Source: Amblyornis subalaris
Taxonomy: Eukaryota; Chordata; Aves; Passeriformes; Ptilonorhynchidae
Assembly (NCBI GenBank): GCA_018881555.1
Contig: JACAXG010000166.1
Coordinates: forward strand, 1,180,956-1,244,955
DNA: 64,000 bases
Reading direction: 5' to 3'
This document shows positions 11,976-24,660 of this stretch, piece after piece; the first letter of the stretch is position 1; every line of letters starts with the position of its first letter. Below the pieces are notes generated by a model. The model worked only from the letters and a program-made list of their open reading frames with translations, was not told the DNA's origin and made no database searches. Position numbers and translations under genes: made by a program.

Positions 11976-14900
11976 ACAAGGCACAACCACAAATTAAGAG
12001 CAACACCCAAGTCCCTACCTTTGTCCAGGTTGAGCTGCTGGTCTTCCTTCCGGGAGGAGATGGATGCTCCTGCATTGCCNATACCTGCTCCTGGAGCAGC
12101 CAGCCCTGACTGAGGCTGNGGGCANCCCCACAGCCCAGGTGTGCAGGANGGGCCCCGCCCTCCTCGGCGGCAGCAGTTCAATTAGCACAGCTAATTGGGA
12201 ACAGCTGTGGTGCTGCAGCCGCACCTTGAACATGATCATCGTTAATTGGGCGCAATCAAGCCCGGGCATGTGTTGGGAGAACCTTCTGGAAGGGCCAGAA
12301 GGACTTGGTGGACCTCAGCCTCAAGCTGGAGTGTCCCCATGGCATTGGATGTNCTATCGGGGCTCACATAAATGCCCAGCAGCCTTGGAAAGCATGTGAG
12401 GTGTTGGGGTTTTAGAAGTGGTTCTGGATTAGGGTGATACGAAGGAAAGTTACCCCTTCCCCTGTGCNTTTCTTGTCCTTCACAGAAACAATGAGCTTCC
12501 TGAGAGTCCCAGCAGCCTTACCGAGCCTCNGGGATTCACCACAGACCCAAATTCCCAGTTCCCCGTGGGAGATGTGGAAAACATTCCTCTGTCACTTGTG
12601 TTACTGACATCCACCTAAATATACAGCTTGTGCAAGGGAAGAGAGGTCAGCCAAAATATGTCCTTCAGTAAGAAGTTGTGACTGAGCACGTGCACTTAAA
12701 AAAGAACCTCACGATTCATATAGCACCTATTTTTAATGGTAGAGGTCTGGCAATGTTGGTAATTAGTGCAAGTGTAGTGTAAAGTCAATTTGAAAGTGGG
12801 CCTGTAAAAAATATTTAATTTGTAATATTTTACTGCCTCATGAAAGGCATCTAATTTGGATATGGAAGATTTTTGCAGTAAGTAAGCATTTCTAAGAATT
12901 TCAATACACATATAGTTTCCCACAGAGTGAAATTTTTATGGAAAGTTGCACAATTCTGAGCTGCAAATGCTGTGTGTGCTTAGTTAGCAGTTTCATGAGC
13001 AGCCAAGTTGTGGTTGCTATCAGGTATCTTTTTCTGCTGTGTGCTCTTCTTTAACTTCACAGCAAGTATAATGGTTGTTCTTAGGAGAAAATCGCCTTTC
13101 CACTGAGAATTAATCTTTTTTGGTATGCTCTCTATTTCTGGCTTCCACTATTCTGCTGCTGTCAAAATCCAGGTTCTCTACAAGGTGACTGACACATTGA
13201 GTACCCCTTCCTTCTCTCAATTTTAATAATAAGGATCTGCAGGCATAATGATTTGTTTATGCTTTTGTGCATTTTCTATTGAAGGAATTTTTCCTTTTAT
13301 ATGACTACTCTGTTCCAATTTAAAGCTGAAATAGAGCCATGCTGTTGAAACTATCCAATGGGGACCAAAGAAGTCAATACCTGTCTGGTCTGTGTAGTCT
13401 ATTTCCTACCATTTTCAGGGTCCTCAAGATTTAAAAGGATTTTCAGTTAACTGTAGTAACGCTGAAATTGGACAAAATTGTCATGAATAGTTCAGTAAAG
13501 GTCTCTGCTCAATGAAAGCAAAAAAGGGGAATGAGACTCACGTTGATAGTACTTATAACGCATTTAGGTACAGTGGTGAAGCTGTCCTCAATATTGGTCA
13601 GTATAGGAAAAATTGGGTGACAGGAGGGGATTAAGGCAGAAAAGGTTATAGTTTCAAAAGAAACTTAGAAGATGAGGTTGTTTACATTCAACAGGAGACA
13701 CATAAGGTAATATTGTAAAAATAAAAATATTTCAATTATTTCTGTGCATCTTATAATACTACAGATTTGCCCTCTGTACTTATACATAGAAACTATTATA
13801 ATGTGAATTATCCAAATAAAACAAGTCCTAATTGGGGAGGGCGAGGGTGCAGTACCAAGAGCAATATAATGGCTTTCTTGTGTGGAGGGCTGGTAACTCT
13901 GTTACCAAGTGATGTAAATGAGATCAGAATTGACTCCAAGGTTCTGTTCTACATTTCTAAACCGGTTACCTCCCACTATGGCAGATGTGAATACATATGG
14001 GAGAAGGAACAGAACGGATCAGATCCATCTAGTGGGAGGACAGGAACAATGTACATATTGATCTATTATATGTAACCACAAATCAAATTTAGAATTTTCA
14101 CATAGAACAGGAACATATGTACATGTTTCACATATGATATACTTTCATTGCTAATAAGCATTACATTTAAAATCATGTGAAGTGATATCACATAAAGAAC
14201 ACCAGAAGTTATGTCACCAGCTATTCTTTAAATCAACACATTCTACTTTATTAGCTTTATAGCTAATGTTATATTGAGTATTTTTCTATGTTTGAGCTTG
14301 AAGACCTTTAAATATACGTAATATGACTTGAAATATTTTTAATAAGAAATAAGGCATGGTAGAGCTTTTTTGTTTCTAGTTCTTCATCCCTGCCCTATCT
14401 GTATTGTCACTCTTCATGCCATCAGTATTTTGTATTTTTTATAGTGACTGGTTTCCTGGAATGCATTTTCCAAAATGAGTTCATGGTAACTATTTATTGT
14501 GATGGGATCTTGTTGATGTTTCTGTCACACAGTAAAAAGTTACCTTTACAACAAAAGACCTGAAGTCATGATGGAAAACCATCCAGAAAGTTTCTGAATT
14601 ATAAAAATATGTAAATTATGCAAAACTAAGTCTTGCCTGAAGGGTGAGAGACAGGAAGCCTTAAAGTAAGTTGACACAGTTTGTGAAGTGACAGACAGGC
14701 CTTGTTCTTGTGCAGTTTTTAAAATGGTAGGAAATTCAACGAAAAAAAGGCTATAGTTAAAATGAAAATCACCCATCTCCACAAATCTGAAGTAAATGTT
14801 TCCTGAGATGATTCATGTGCTGATGTGAATGTCCAGCAGCTTGGCACATGAGACTCAGCCCTGTCTGGTCAAAATTTTAATGGGATTCTATTTTCATGAA

Positions 14901-17900
14901 TACTTCCACCGAGTTTTCCGAGATTTTCACATATCTACACAAAGCACATACAGTAATTTAGCTGCTGAATTGTTTCTCTCTCTGTTCTATTTTACTGCAG
15001 AAGATGTTCTCAGAAAGGATGTGCTGCTACCATAGAAAACTGCTTTTGATAATGAAAAATGCATTAGATCAAATGATTCCTTCAAAACAGGCACCGCCTT
15101 GCAGGAAAAGGATGAAGACGTCATATGATAGTGGAGGATGTAATTGTTGATGCCCAAGAAGATGGCAGTGGATCCTAGCAGGGAGATGCACCCATTCACC
15201 CGACAGCTGTGTTGTGTACCAGTTTTATTCCTGCTTCATTAGCACATGTAACTGGCTGGAAATAAGAGAAGTGGCAGAGCTTTCCAAAGATGGTGAAAGT
15301 TCTGGCCACCATGACAAAAAAATAGGAGAAGAAGGGAGAAGTTAAAACCCTCTTACAACTGTCCTCTCCCTAGAAAATCTCTGCTTAAGCTGATATGCAA
15401 TTTCCAAGGACTATAATCAGTGCTGCAAACTGTTTAACATTCACCTGAAAACTGTTATTTGCATGAGCTTCACGTAGGAGCTTTAGATCTTGACCATTGT
15501 GCTCAGGAGTATATAAAGAAACACCAAAAAGTTGATTAGTGTCCTGTAGGGAAAACTAAACACTTAAACTTACTAAGCTTCAACTATTCTATGTTGCATT
15601 CTAACTGTATTCCTAGAATTTAGAAAACTGGTTCAAGGGGGAGTAAATCTGGTTTCCTGTGAGTCCATCCTTGTAAAGCTTAAACCTCTTAATAAAGAGG
15701 CTGCATAACAAATACTTAGGAGTCCTGGATTAAGTGTCCATATGTCAAGTTGCTGTATTGTTTGGTATCAGCTCATATTTATTTGTTCAGAAGCCTGTCA
15801 GTACTATTCAGGGCTGCTAATATCACCTAAATTTAAATTCTTAGCTTAACCTCTGTACATTATTTATGCTGTCCAGGGGAAAAGATGTAGGACCTCCAAA
15901 AGTCTCTTTATAGCAAGAGCTTAGTTTAGCAGTGTGGACTGTCTACTGCAATGCCCTCTCTGTATCAGTCATGTGATAAACTGAAGGGAAAGATTCTTCT
16001 AATATAGATATTTGAGTTAGTTGCCAAATGGGAAGAAGGATAAATATCCTCATTTCTCTTCTTTTTAAATACTTCCCTCAGGATCTCATTTGATCTTGAG
16101 GGTAATTTACTATTTTAAAAGTAGCAGGATTAAGCCTTTAGCAAAAGACGAAAGCAAAGTTGCAGAGAGAAAGAATATGAGAAGGAATAAAATATTAACA
16201 TGGCAAATAATTTAGCCATTTTTCTGTTTGCATTTTAGCCACTTCTTTACAGCTAATTAAATCAGAACATTTGGGTGTATTTTTTATTGAGATACTGGTC
16301 TTTTTAATCTGCCCTCTCAGAAACGATCAATTTGAAACATTAGACTGTAACAAAAACTGTGTATTTCATCCTGAAATAATCTTCTCGTTAAAATAGAAGT
16401 CAGGGTAGCTACAATATAAAACAATCCACTCTAAAGATACCAATTTGTTCCTTTTTAATTCACCTGGTCAAAAAGAAAATTAGAAACGTTTTAACGTACT
16501 TGGTTCGTAGGAAGAGTTCTGGTTTGGTTCTTGCCATTTCTGAGATTCAGAAATATCTGAATCTCACCCCAAGTCTCTTCCAGACCATTTCTTCATTATT
16601 TCTTGCAGCTTTTCCCATTTTCCACATAAAATTGTATTTTCATTAAGAGATATGACATAAAGTGAGGGTTTAAATAAAGTAAGTGTAGATAGCAAGCGGA
16701 AATTTGTAACAACAAGGGTAATTGACCATTCAAACAAACTCAAATTAACTGTGGAGTATTCATATTTATATCTTTAAAGCAGTGCTGGAAGAGGTGTGTT
16801 ATGACAATGGTGACAATTAAAAAAAGAACATAAATTAGGCTGTCCAGCCTCAATTAGGGTGTTTGATACTTCTAACACAGAGGTATCAGGGTAAACACAG
16901 AATCTCTTGCTTTACTGAAACATAGAAAAGATTATTTATATGTCTTGTTCATCTCTATAGATACTTGATATTTTAAAGTCATCAAAGCAAGTGATTCAGT
17001 TATAGCAAACTGCTGAAAATTAGAGTTTGCAATGTGAGATCCAGCACTGCCTTCTACATCAGCAAATTACATATATTATTTAAATGTATGTATATTTATA
17101 TGCAAGTGTTACCCATGCTACCGCTCTGTAGATTTAACCTCATGCTTGCAAATCACGCAACTGGCAGAGTTCGTAATCCCAAAATCACCAAGGACCCTAA
17201 AGCCTTGCAGTAGACTAACAGGGCAAGACACCATCATATAAATAAATATGTATATATAAAATAAACCATGCAAAGAATTTGAAACTTGAACTATATATAT
17301 ATTTGAACTTTTCTACGGCTTAGAGCCAGTTGAGCAGAATGTTAGCTGGCATGAATCCAGATGGTGCCCCAATTTCCTTAAGGAGACGTCTGTTGTATCC
17401 GTTATTATAAGGATAAAAAGAGGACAAATATTAAGCCCTATTAGAGTAACCCATATGGACCCCCGAAGTGATAAAGTGAAAGAGCACATAGTGTTCCTTC
17501 CATGTGCTAATTTGCAGCAGAAATTTCTGTTCACTCCCCTCTTTTCTAAACAGAACAAGTTCTCTTTGTGACTGGAAAGAGTGCAGAGAGCAGAATAGTC
17601 CTGGAAATAGCAACTTAAACTCTTGCTGATTCAACAACAATTTAGCTAAACAAGTGGAGTCTTCAAATGCACTTATCTATGAGGAAAAATGTTTCTCTTA
17701 AACACCTACTGAAAGGTCCGGGGAAATCATGTGTATTCTTGAAATCCCTCCTTACTTCCATTAAGTGCTTCTCACTCATCTCTGCAGAGAAGATTTTTTG
17801 CATTGGACTAGAGGCTGATGAGATCTTTTTCATATTTTAAGATGACAAAGATATTTTAATTACTATACTAGATATAAAATGTATAGCATATTTCTATTTT

Positions 17901-19689
17901 CAAATATTAGTTTCATTAACTATTTTTGTAAAACATCTATTGCAATTATATTTGTAATAGAGCTCAAGAGAAAGTAGGAAGCAGAAAGAAACACAAGGCG
18001 TGAATGGAAAGGGAGAAGATTGAAATCAGTCTAACAGAAGTAAATGTAAGCAGAATAAAGGTTAATTTAGACATCTGATATCCAGCCCAGAAATGTGTAA
18101 ATCAGGAGAGCAGGACTCCTTTTAGAAAGGCACAGGGTTGTTTCTTTAGACATGAATAGCTCAGTGTGCAAAACAGTGGTTAACAGGGCATATAATTTAA
18201 AAATCCTGCTTCCACAACAGATGGCTTTATTTACCCTCTTTAGAAACTTGACATGGGGGATTCTTCCACTGGAAGCACAGTTGTGTGTGCTGCAAAATAA
18301 TCAGATCTGGGTCAAAAATCAGACTGCCCTAATATTTGGTGCCAGTGTTTATGTAAGATTGTCACAATCTGTCCAAAGCAGGAAAAGATCCAAATAATTA
18401 AATGTATTTAGTGCATGACGTTTTCCCTCCTAAAATAATTGTGACTGTGTCTCAAGTGAAACATCCATAAGGGAACAGGTTTCCAGTGCTGCTTTTCTCC
18501 ACTTGGTACAGTGCTTGCAGTGTGACTTTTGCAAGATCCTTTCTAGCCATCAGCCTTCTGATAAATTCTGGGGAATAACAAGCCATGTAAAAATCATGGT
18601 GTGCTGAAAAGCAGCTCTAGGAGACACCAGAAAGAAATGCTAGAAAACACTGCTCAATACTCTCCAAATTTCCTTGCTAGTGAATGTCTCAGACCTAAGA
18701 AAGCAGCAAGTGGTTTTCCCTCTTCTTGTTTTTCTGCTCAAGAACGCTGCTGACCAGTCTGACCAGAGGAAAGGTAAAAGGTGCCATAGCACAAGGGCAC
18801 CCAAACAAGTAGTCAAAGGAGAGGCTGGAACACAGGAGACAGGATATCAGTACTCTGTGTTAGTGATGGGAGATAATGTTTTGTTTGGAGGACATAGTGG
18901 CCTAAACTGATATGGAGATATTTTTCCAGACTTCATGCGCATCATGCATGCATGAGAGAGCTGCTAGGAGGTGAAACCCCTTTAAAAAATCTGTTTCCTT
19001 CTAAATTCAGTATCTATCCATCCTGTTCATACAGTAAAGGACAAAAACAAAAAAAANCCCAAATGTGTGGTTAGTTTATGGACCCTGAGGGTTTGGTTTT
19101 TGGGTTTTTTTCCAAATTTGCCTAAAACCAGAAGCAGCTTCTAATCAAATTAAGGAAATTGACCAATTCCAGGGTGTCATTTGCTATTAGCAGAAGTAGG
19201 ATCAAATTCCCATAGCGGTTCAATCTTAAGAACATCCTAAACTGTATTTTCTTGTTGTGTTCTTCAGAGGAAAGTCATTAGCACAACAAAACTACACTGG
19301 TCTGACCGGACTTCTCACAGATCTTTCTTCAAGTTGTGGAGCCAGAACAGAGAGAACAGAACCGGTAAATTAAAGCACAGACCTGGGATGTTGTTCAACA
19401 TTACTAGTTTCTAAACTATCATTAACCTAGAACTGTTACTAATTTTAAGTAGGAGTGAACCAAACAAGTTTTATCGGTTCACTAACATAACAAATTGTTT
19501 AAGGGAAGTAAAAAGAGAAGAAGTCATATCAGCTTCATTGCTATTGTACAAGAAACTGAAAAAGGGTGGCTCAATGGCATTGCATGGGTTAAGCCAGAAA
19601 AACTATTTGTTTTATATAGACATTCGCTGAACAGCATAATCAGGATCTTGGGGAGGGGGGAAGGGGGTCAGAAAAAGAAATTAGGACAA
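11976..19689. other. long non-coding stretch
   Basis: 11976-12330 is moderately GC-rich with several Ns; a speculative reverse-strand exon ending at 12019 is discussed under findings. From about 12400 to 19689 the sequence is AT-rich with only short chance open frames. A T/G-rich tract lies near 19085. No transposon, exon or RNA gene was recognised. Confidence 0.45.
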
Positions 19690-19930
19690 TTTTAAATGCA
19701 GTTCTTTAAAAGTAAGTGTATATTGCAAGGGCTGGCAAGCTGATTAATGTTACCCGGGGTTTATAGCTTGATTAGCTGTAAATTCTGCAGTGCTGCTGCA
19801 ACAACGGCAACAAAAAATTATATGTATTTTTTTTAATTGTGGCATTAATTTCTCTGTTTGGTTGTCTCATTTTTCTCATACTGAAAGTTTGTTGACTCGC
19901 TGATTTTCACACTGTTGGCTGTCCAAGCTG
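19690..19930. other. candidate conserved non-coding element
   Basis: This is a complex, non-repetitive segment with clustered ATTA/TAAT words (GATTAATG, GATTAGC, GGCATTAA), a CTGCTGCAACAACGGCAAC stretch and an ATTTTTTTTAATTG run. No open frame spans it. The texture resembles vertebrate developmental enhancers, but conservation cannot be seen from one sequence. Confidence 0.2.
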
Positions 19931-21949
19931 CGCCTGGCTCCACCGACCAAGCCTGGTACCTTGGCTCCATTAAACAGAGTGGCAAGCTGGCTGCAGAGGG
20001 GAGGATTTCATGTGTTCACAGCAGATGTTCTAAATTGCCTCGAGGGCATTCTCACTGCAAAACCAGGAGAATATGACAAAGTCTACTGTTTCTAACATAC
20101 ATACCAAGGGGCTGGAAGCTTCTCAGACTTTCATTGTGCTGTGGAGGTAGTTTGCAACATATCAACGTCAGAAGTTGCTACTTCCACACTTCCCATAATG
20201 ATTTCCAAGAAAAGAGCTCTAGAAGTCAGAAAATGCATGGGTTAAGTGCTGTGCAAATTGTGTGTCGTTTGACATAAACCAACTCCTTTGAAGTGTTAAT
20301 TTGGAGAATTTGTCTCCTTACTCCCTAAGTTTAAAAGGCGGCTAAAGCACTCTGGTAGTGATAGATTTTTGAGATAATTGATAACAAGCTAAAACAGAAT
20401 AGTCCTTCTTTAATTTTGGCTATGGCATAAATTTCTTTTTAGGAAGCCTTGGGGGCACTCACAAAACATAATTTTCTTTGGAGGAAATTAAAAAAAAAAA
20501 AAAAAGGCAGACAAATCAATTAAGGGATATATTGGACAAAATACTTTGTATTTGCCTCCATCAAAGCAATGGATGAAATTGGAGGGGGCAGGTGGGAAGG
20601 AGGGGAAAGAAAGGAAAGGAGGAGACACTATTTTTTCACGTCTCTAACAATACCATGTGTTTTACTTCTGTATTTTTTTCCTGACTGCAGTATAATCTCC
20701 TCGAGGAACTGAAGTTACTTGAATTGCTCCTGTGTGTGTTTTTTCTATTAATACCACTTTTAAGCAGCCTTCCTGCAGAGTTCGATTCCGTGTCTTTCCT
20801 GGGCCACATCTGCCGGCTGTGCGAAAGCAAACGTGCAACATCAGTGACATTGAGGAAAGGCAGGACGCTGACACCACGTTAATTCTCCGTGGCCGGGCTC
20901 TGCGGATGGTGCACGGTGGGGCAGTGACCCTTCTCCCGGCGGTGGTCCCTTGGAAGGGCAGATGCTAGGCAGGGAGAGCTTGTCACAGCACCTGCACAGT
21001 CTGAAAGCACCTCCACACATCTGGGTCTGTGATAATAGACTGAGGGATAAGGACTGCACAGAACGGGTGAAATTTCTGCTTTACAGGCAGAAAATATTGA
21101 AAAAATTAATCAGTGTGGTTGTGAAAGTAGTCACAGAAAGGAGGGTATTCTGACCCGTGTGAAGCCCGCTGGGTTTATTCAGAACATTAACCCCCATTGT
21201 GTACCAGGCCTTCCAGAAAGGTACTAAATATTGAACATTGCTACAGGGATAGCAAATTTACACTAGGTTCTACAACAGAGAGAGATTGTTTTCGTGAGCT
21301 CTATATAAAAACCAAAAGTCTGCTTTCAATTTCCTGGGTCTTTTCTGGATAATGATAAACAATTAATAAATAAGAGCTTCAGTATTATCTAGTTACCTCA
21401 ACAATAGCTTTTTTCCAAAAGTACAAAATTTTGTTAGACTTTAGCATTATGTCCATGCACATAAAAATTCAGAAGACAATTCATTGACTTAAAATCACTA
21501 ACCTAACATCTGAAAGAGCCCTATGGGAGGTGTTTGATGGTTTGAGATGTGCTTATAGTGATGGATAACTACTTCAGGCACCAGGCCTTCCAGGGGGAAT
21601 TATCACTCTCTCAGAGAATTCAGGGTTTGCAGAAGGTGAGGGTGGAAAGTCAGGTCCCTGCGAATGAGTTCAGCCCTCCTCGCTGGCCACACTGTCCTAC
21701 CTGCTGGCACTTTCCTCCGAAGAACAGCACTTTGCCTTGCCATGACCTGGCCCTGATCTGTTATTTAGACATCAAAAGGGGCAGATATTTTCAGACTGTT
21801 ACAGTCAATCCCACCAGCAACGTGCACCTGAGGCAAAACACCTGAGCTGTGTTGAAGGGATGTGACACCCAACATGTCTGCCTGTAATTAGGGAGATATA
21901 GAGACCCACCGGTGTTGGGTTTTTCAGTTTAACACGTCATTAACAAGCA
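19931..21949. other. non-coding stretch
   Basis: There is a poly-A run near 20489-20504 and a purine-rich (GGA/GAAA) tract at about 20580-20626. A slightly GC-richer patch with several CpGs lies at 20770-20970. It has open frames on both strands but no recognisable protein or splice pattern. Confidence 0.45.
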
Positions 21950-22260
21950 AAAAGCTTTGATTTGAAAGAGAGAAGACAAACATTAGAATTGTTTTCAGTC
22001 ATTTAAGTTACATAGTTCTCACTCGAGAAGCTTTGATCATGTATAATCCTGTTGAAAGGCTGACTTGTAATCAGCCTCACATACATTATGTTGCAATGCT
22101 GCGGCACTAGTGCATGACAGAACGTATTTTCCATTAATTCATTCTTTGCTGGAAATATAAACACTCTATATGCTTAATAGCCCAAAAAATGAATGTTATT
22201 GCTTTTTAAAATTGCCTGTTAATGAGAATTTTGCTTGCTATTAAAGAAATCTGAGTGCCT
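21950..22260. other. candidate conserved non-coding element with paired TCF/LEF-like sites
   Basis: AGCTTTGAT occurs at about 21952 and again at about 22030, each matching the TCF/LEF core CTTTGAT. Between and after them lie TTGCAATG (C/EBP-like) and several TTAAT words. There is no open frame of note and no repeat. Regulatory function is inferred only. Confidence 0.2.
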
Positions 22261-23496
22261 GAGGACCATCTTTCAAATGCTGACACACCTATTTTCAACA
22301 CCAACAGTGCTGAACAATCAAAACAAAATCATCCCAGACACTACTTTTAGTAAAAGCAACCATGTTTTTAAACTGATCAAAATAGATGTTTACAGCATCT
22401 GTGAACCAGGACTGATTTTAAAGTAGCTTTTCACTGAATTTATGAGTAATTTCATATCTACTCCAGTGCAGCAGTGATGGCTGTGCAAAAACATCTATGA
22501 AACAGGCAGTTATTTTCTAAGGGAAAAGCCTGTTGTTCTAAGACAGTGACCAGAAAAAAAAAAAAATAGAGATGGTAGGAAAGTCTGCATTGATCTGAGT
22601 CATAGAATTCATGCAAATATAGAGCCAGGCAGAGCTGTCAGCACTTGCAGGAAGTATCATTTCCTCAGGCAGGGATACTCTGACTGCAGGAGGGGGCTGA
22701 AAACACACTGGTGTGTGGAAAAGGCTCCTACAAATCCCAGTCACACCCAGTGTACCTGGCTCTGCCAGCAAAAAGGAGATATTTGTGAGAGCTTCTGTGT
22801 ACTAACAAATCACCTAATCAGGAATAACTAAAAGCACCACTGTGCACTCCAAAGAAAGAATGGAATTCATACTGCTATCAGTTTTAACCAAATCTGGATT
22901 ATCCTAACTGCAGTTTTTCATGTAGACTTGTAAGAGCAAGAGCTTCATGCAGTCAGAATCTGAAAGGAGATAGTTACTCAGAGTTGCTGATACAAATCTT
23001 GTGTTTCAGGATTAAAACCCTTTCCAGTTTTGCAAACTTAAAGCATTACAGGAGAAACAGAACAAGTCCTTATCTTACTTTCACACATAAGTAAGGACTT
23101 CTGATAGCTTCTAGGGACTGATATTATACACCTGTGGAAGCTGGATTTAAAGCTTAGTGCACATTGAATATTTGGATTTTTTTCTTCCAATTTTCTACTT
23201 TCTTTATCCTGTGCTGGGAAGCAGGAGGAGGGAATCCCTTCAGCTTATTTAGCTACAAATGTTAAACTTCAGGGTATTGTGGAAAACTTTAAAGACACAT
23301 AGAATGCGTCATTGAAACTGATGAAGGAAATAGCTGAATAGCCTGTTGAAAAACGTTAGGATTATTTCTGTGTAGCAACAGTGCAAGAGAAAACATTTCC
23401 CCAAAGTTCTACGTTCAGTGTCTGTTTTTTTGCAGCTGCTTATAGATCTGTGATAAATTCTTTGGCTTACTATTAAATTTTTATCCTGTCCATAGT
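22261..23496. other. non-coding stretch with one small hairpin
   Basis: A poly-A run lies at about 22553-22566. A perfect 9-bp inverted repeat occurs at 23064-23072 and 23092-23100 (AAGTCCTTA / TAAGGACTT) with a 19-base loop. No gene or transposon was recognised. Confidence 0.5.
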
Positions 23497-23608
23497 TGTG
23501 TGTAATTTTTGGCTGGCACTAACAATGTAAAGAACATTTCCCTGCCCATGGCAGGTGGTTTGGAACTAGGATGATCTTTAAGGTCCTTTCCAACCCAAAC
23601 CATTCTGT
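23497..23608 (+). mobile_element. short CR1 LINE 3' fragment
   Basis: Only the last part of the CR1 3' UTR is recognisable: 'ttccctgcccatggcagg', 'ggaactaggatgatcttta' and 'aggtcctttccaacccaaacc', ending in 'attctgtgg'. It is strongly 5'-truncated and its tail repeat is degraded. Confidence 0.88.
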
Positions 23609-24389
23609 GGCAAACAAAATGTTTACTAAATTAATGGTTCTGTGTTTTCCATCATATTGGGGGAAGAGATCATATCCAGAGAGGCATACTCAAACATAAA
23701 AGATGAATAAACAACCTTCATCAGAAATAATATCTTCATTGTATTCTAGTAGGATACAGAAATACCATATCTAAAAATATTTCATTTTGTCCTTATAATG
23801 TCTTGTGGCAGTGTTCTGAGAGGGAGCTAGAGAGCTATAGGCAATCGTGGGTGTTTTTGTAATTGTTCAATTCTAATTCTATGTCGAAATGGGAAAATAA
23901 AAGCAGGACAGAAATTAAGTTTAGGGGGAGAAAAGAGTTTACCTCCACTCAGTTCTAAGTAAAGATATATTGACACCACAAGACCTTCTTTGCTGGCAGC
24001 AGATGTAGTCACTGAGAGAAAGGTGTCTTTGTTGAACAACTGGGAAGGGAAGCCATGGGTTGAGTGGGTCTGACTAATGATCTGAGATGACACACTTCCA
24101 AAGGGATCACTCCTGTTCCCAGCTGGAGCATCTGAACAGGCAGGTACCTACTACTGCCCTGGCCCATGCAGTGTTACCTTTTGTCTCCAGGGCTGTCCAT
24201 CTGACATGCCTCATATGAAGTTCATCGTGATGAGGGGGATGGAGAAAGGGAGGGAGAAAAAAACCACTGCAATTATCACTTGATAGTGCATTTTAACCAT
24301 TTGGCAGCATATTAAGATACCTTTTTTCCCCAGCCACTTGCATTTATTTTGTAACAAAGCTTTCTTTTCTTAAATCAATACTGAACAAA
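23609..24389. other. non-coding stretch, nothing recognised
   Basis: AT-rich sequence with no repeat family, exon or RNA gene recognised. Confidence 0.5.
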
Positions 24390-24660
24390 AGAATAGAAAT
24401 AAAACACTTTTTGAAATTCACTTGTCTTAAATGAAAAAAATAATCGTCTGAAAAATAAATATTTTGCAGGCAAGTGTATCATTTACTTTCCCTCTACCAA
24501 AACCACTGAAGGTATTGTACATAACTAATTAGTGCTCACGAGAAAGGAGAACTTTTTGATTTTATTTGTTTACTACTGTTCCCATGATGCCGGATTAGTT
24601 GTTTGTCTGAAAGAGGAAGCTGACAAAACAAAAGTGATATTAAAGAAAACAATGCTTTCT
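24390..24660. other. candidate conserved non-coding element
   Basis: Dense transcription-factor-like words lie in non-repetitive DNA: ATAATCG, AAATAAATATT, CTAATTAGTG, TTGTTTAC (forkhead-like) and CGGATTAG (bicoid/OTX-like). No coding frame is present. Conservation is untested. Confidence 0.2.

Noticed and set aside
20732..21059. GC-richer patch with open frames on both strands, considered as an exon or small CpG island
   Set aside because: CpG density is modest, no splice-bounded frame stands out and no protein resemblance was seen.
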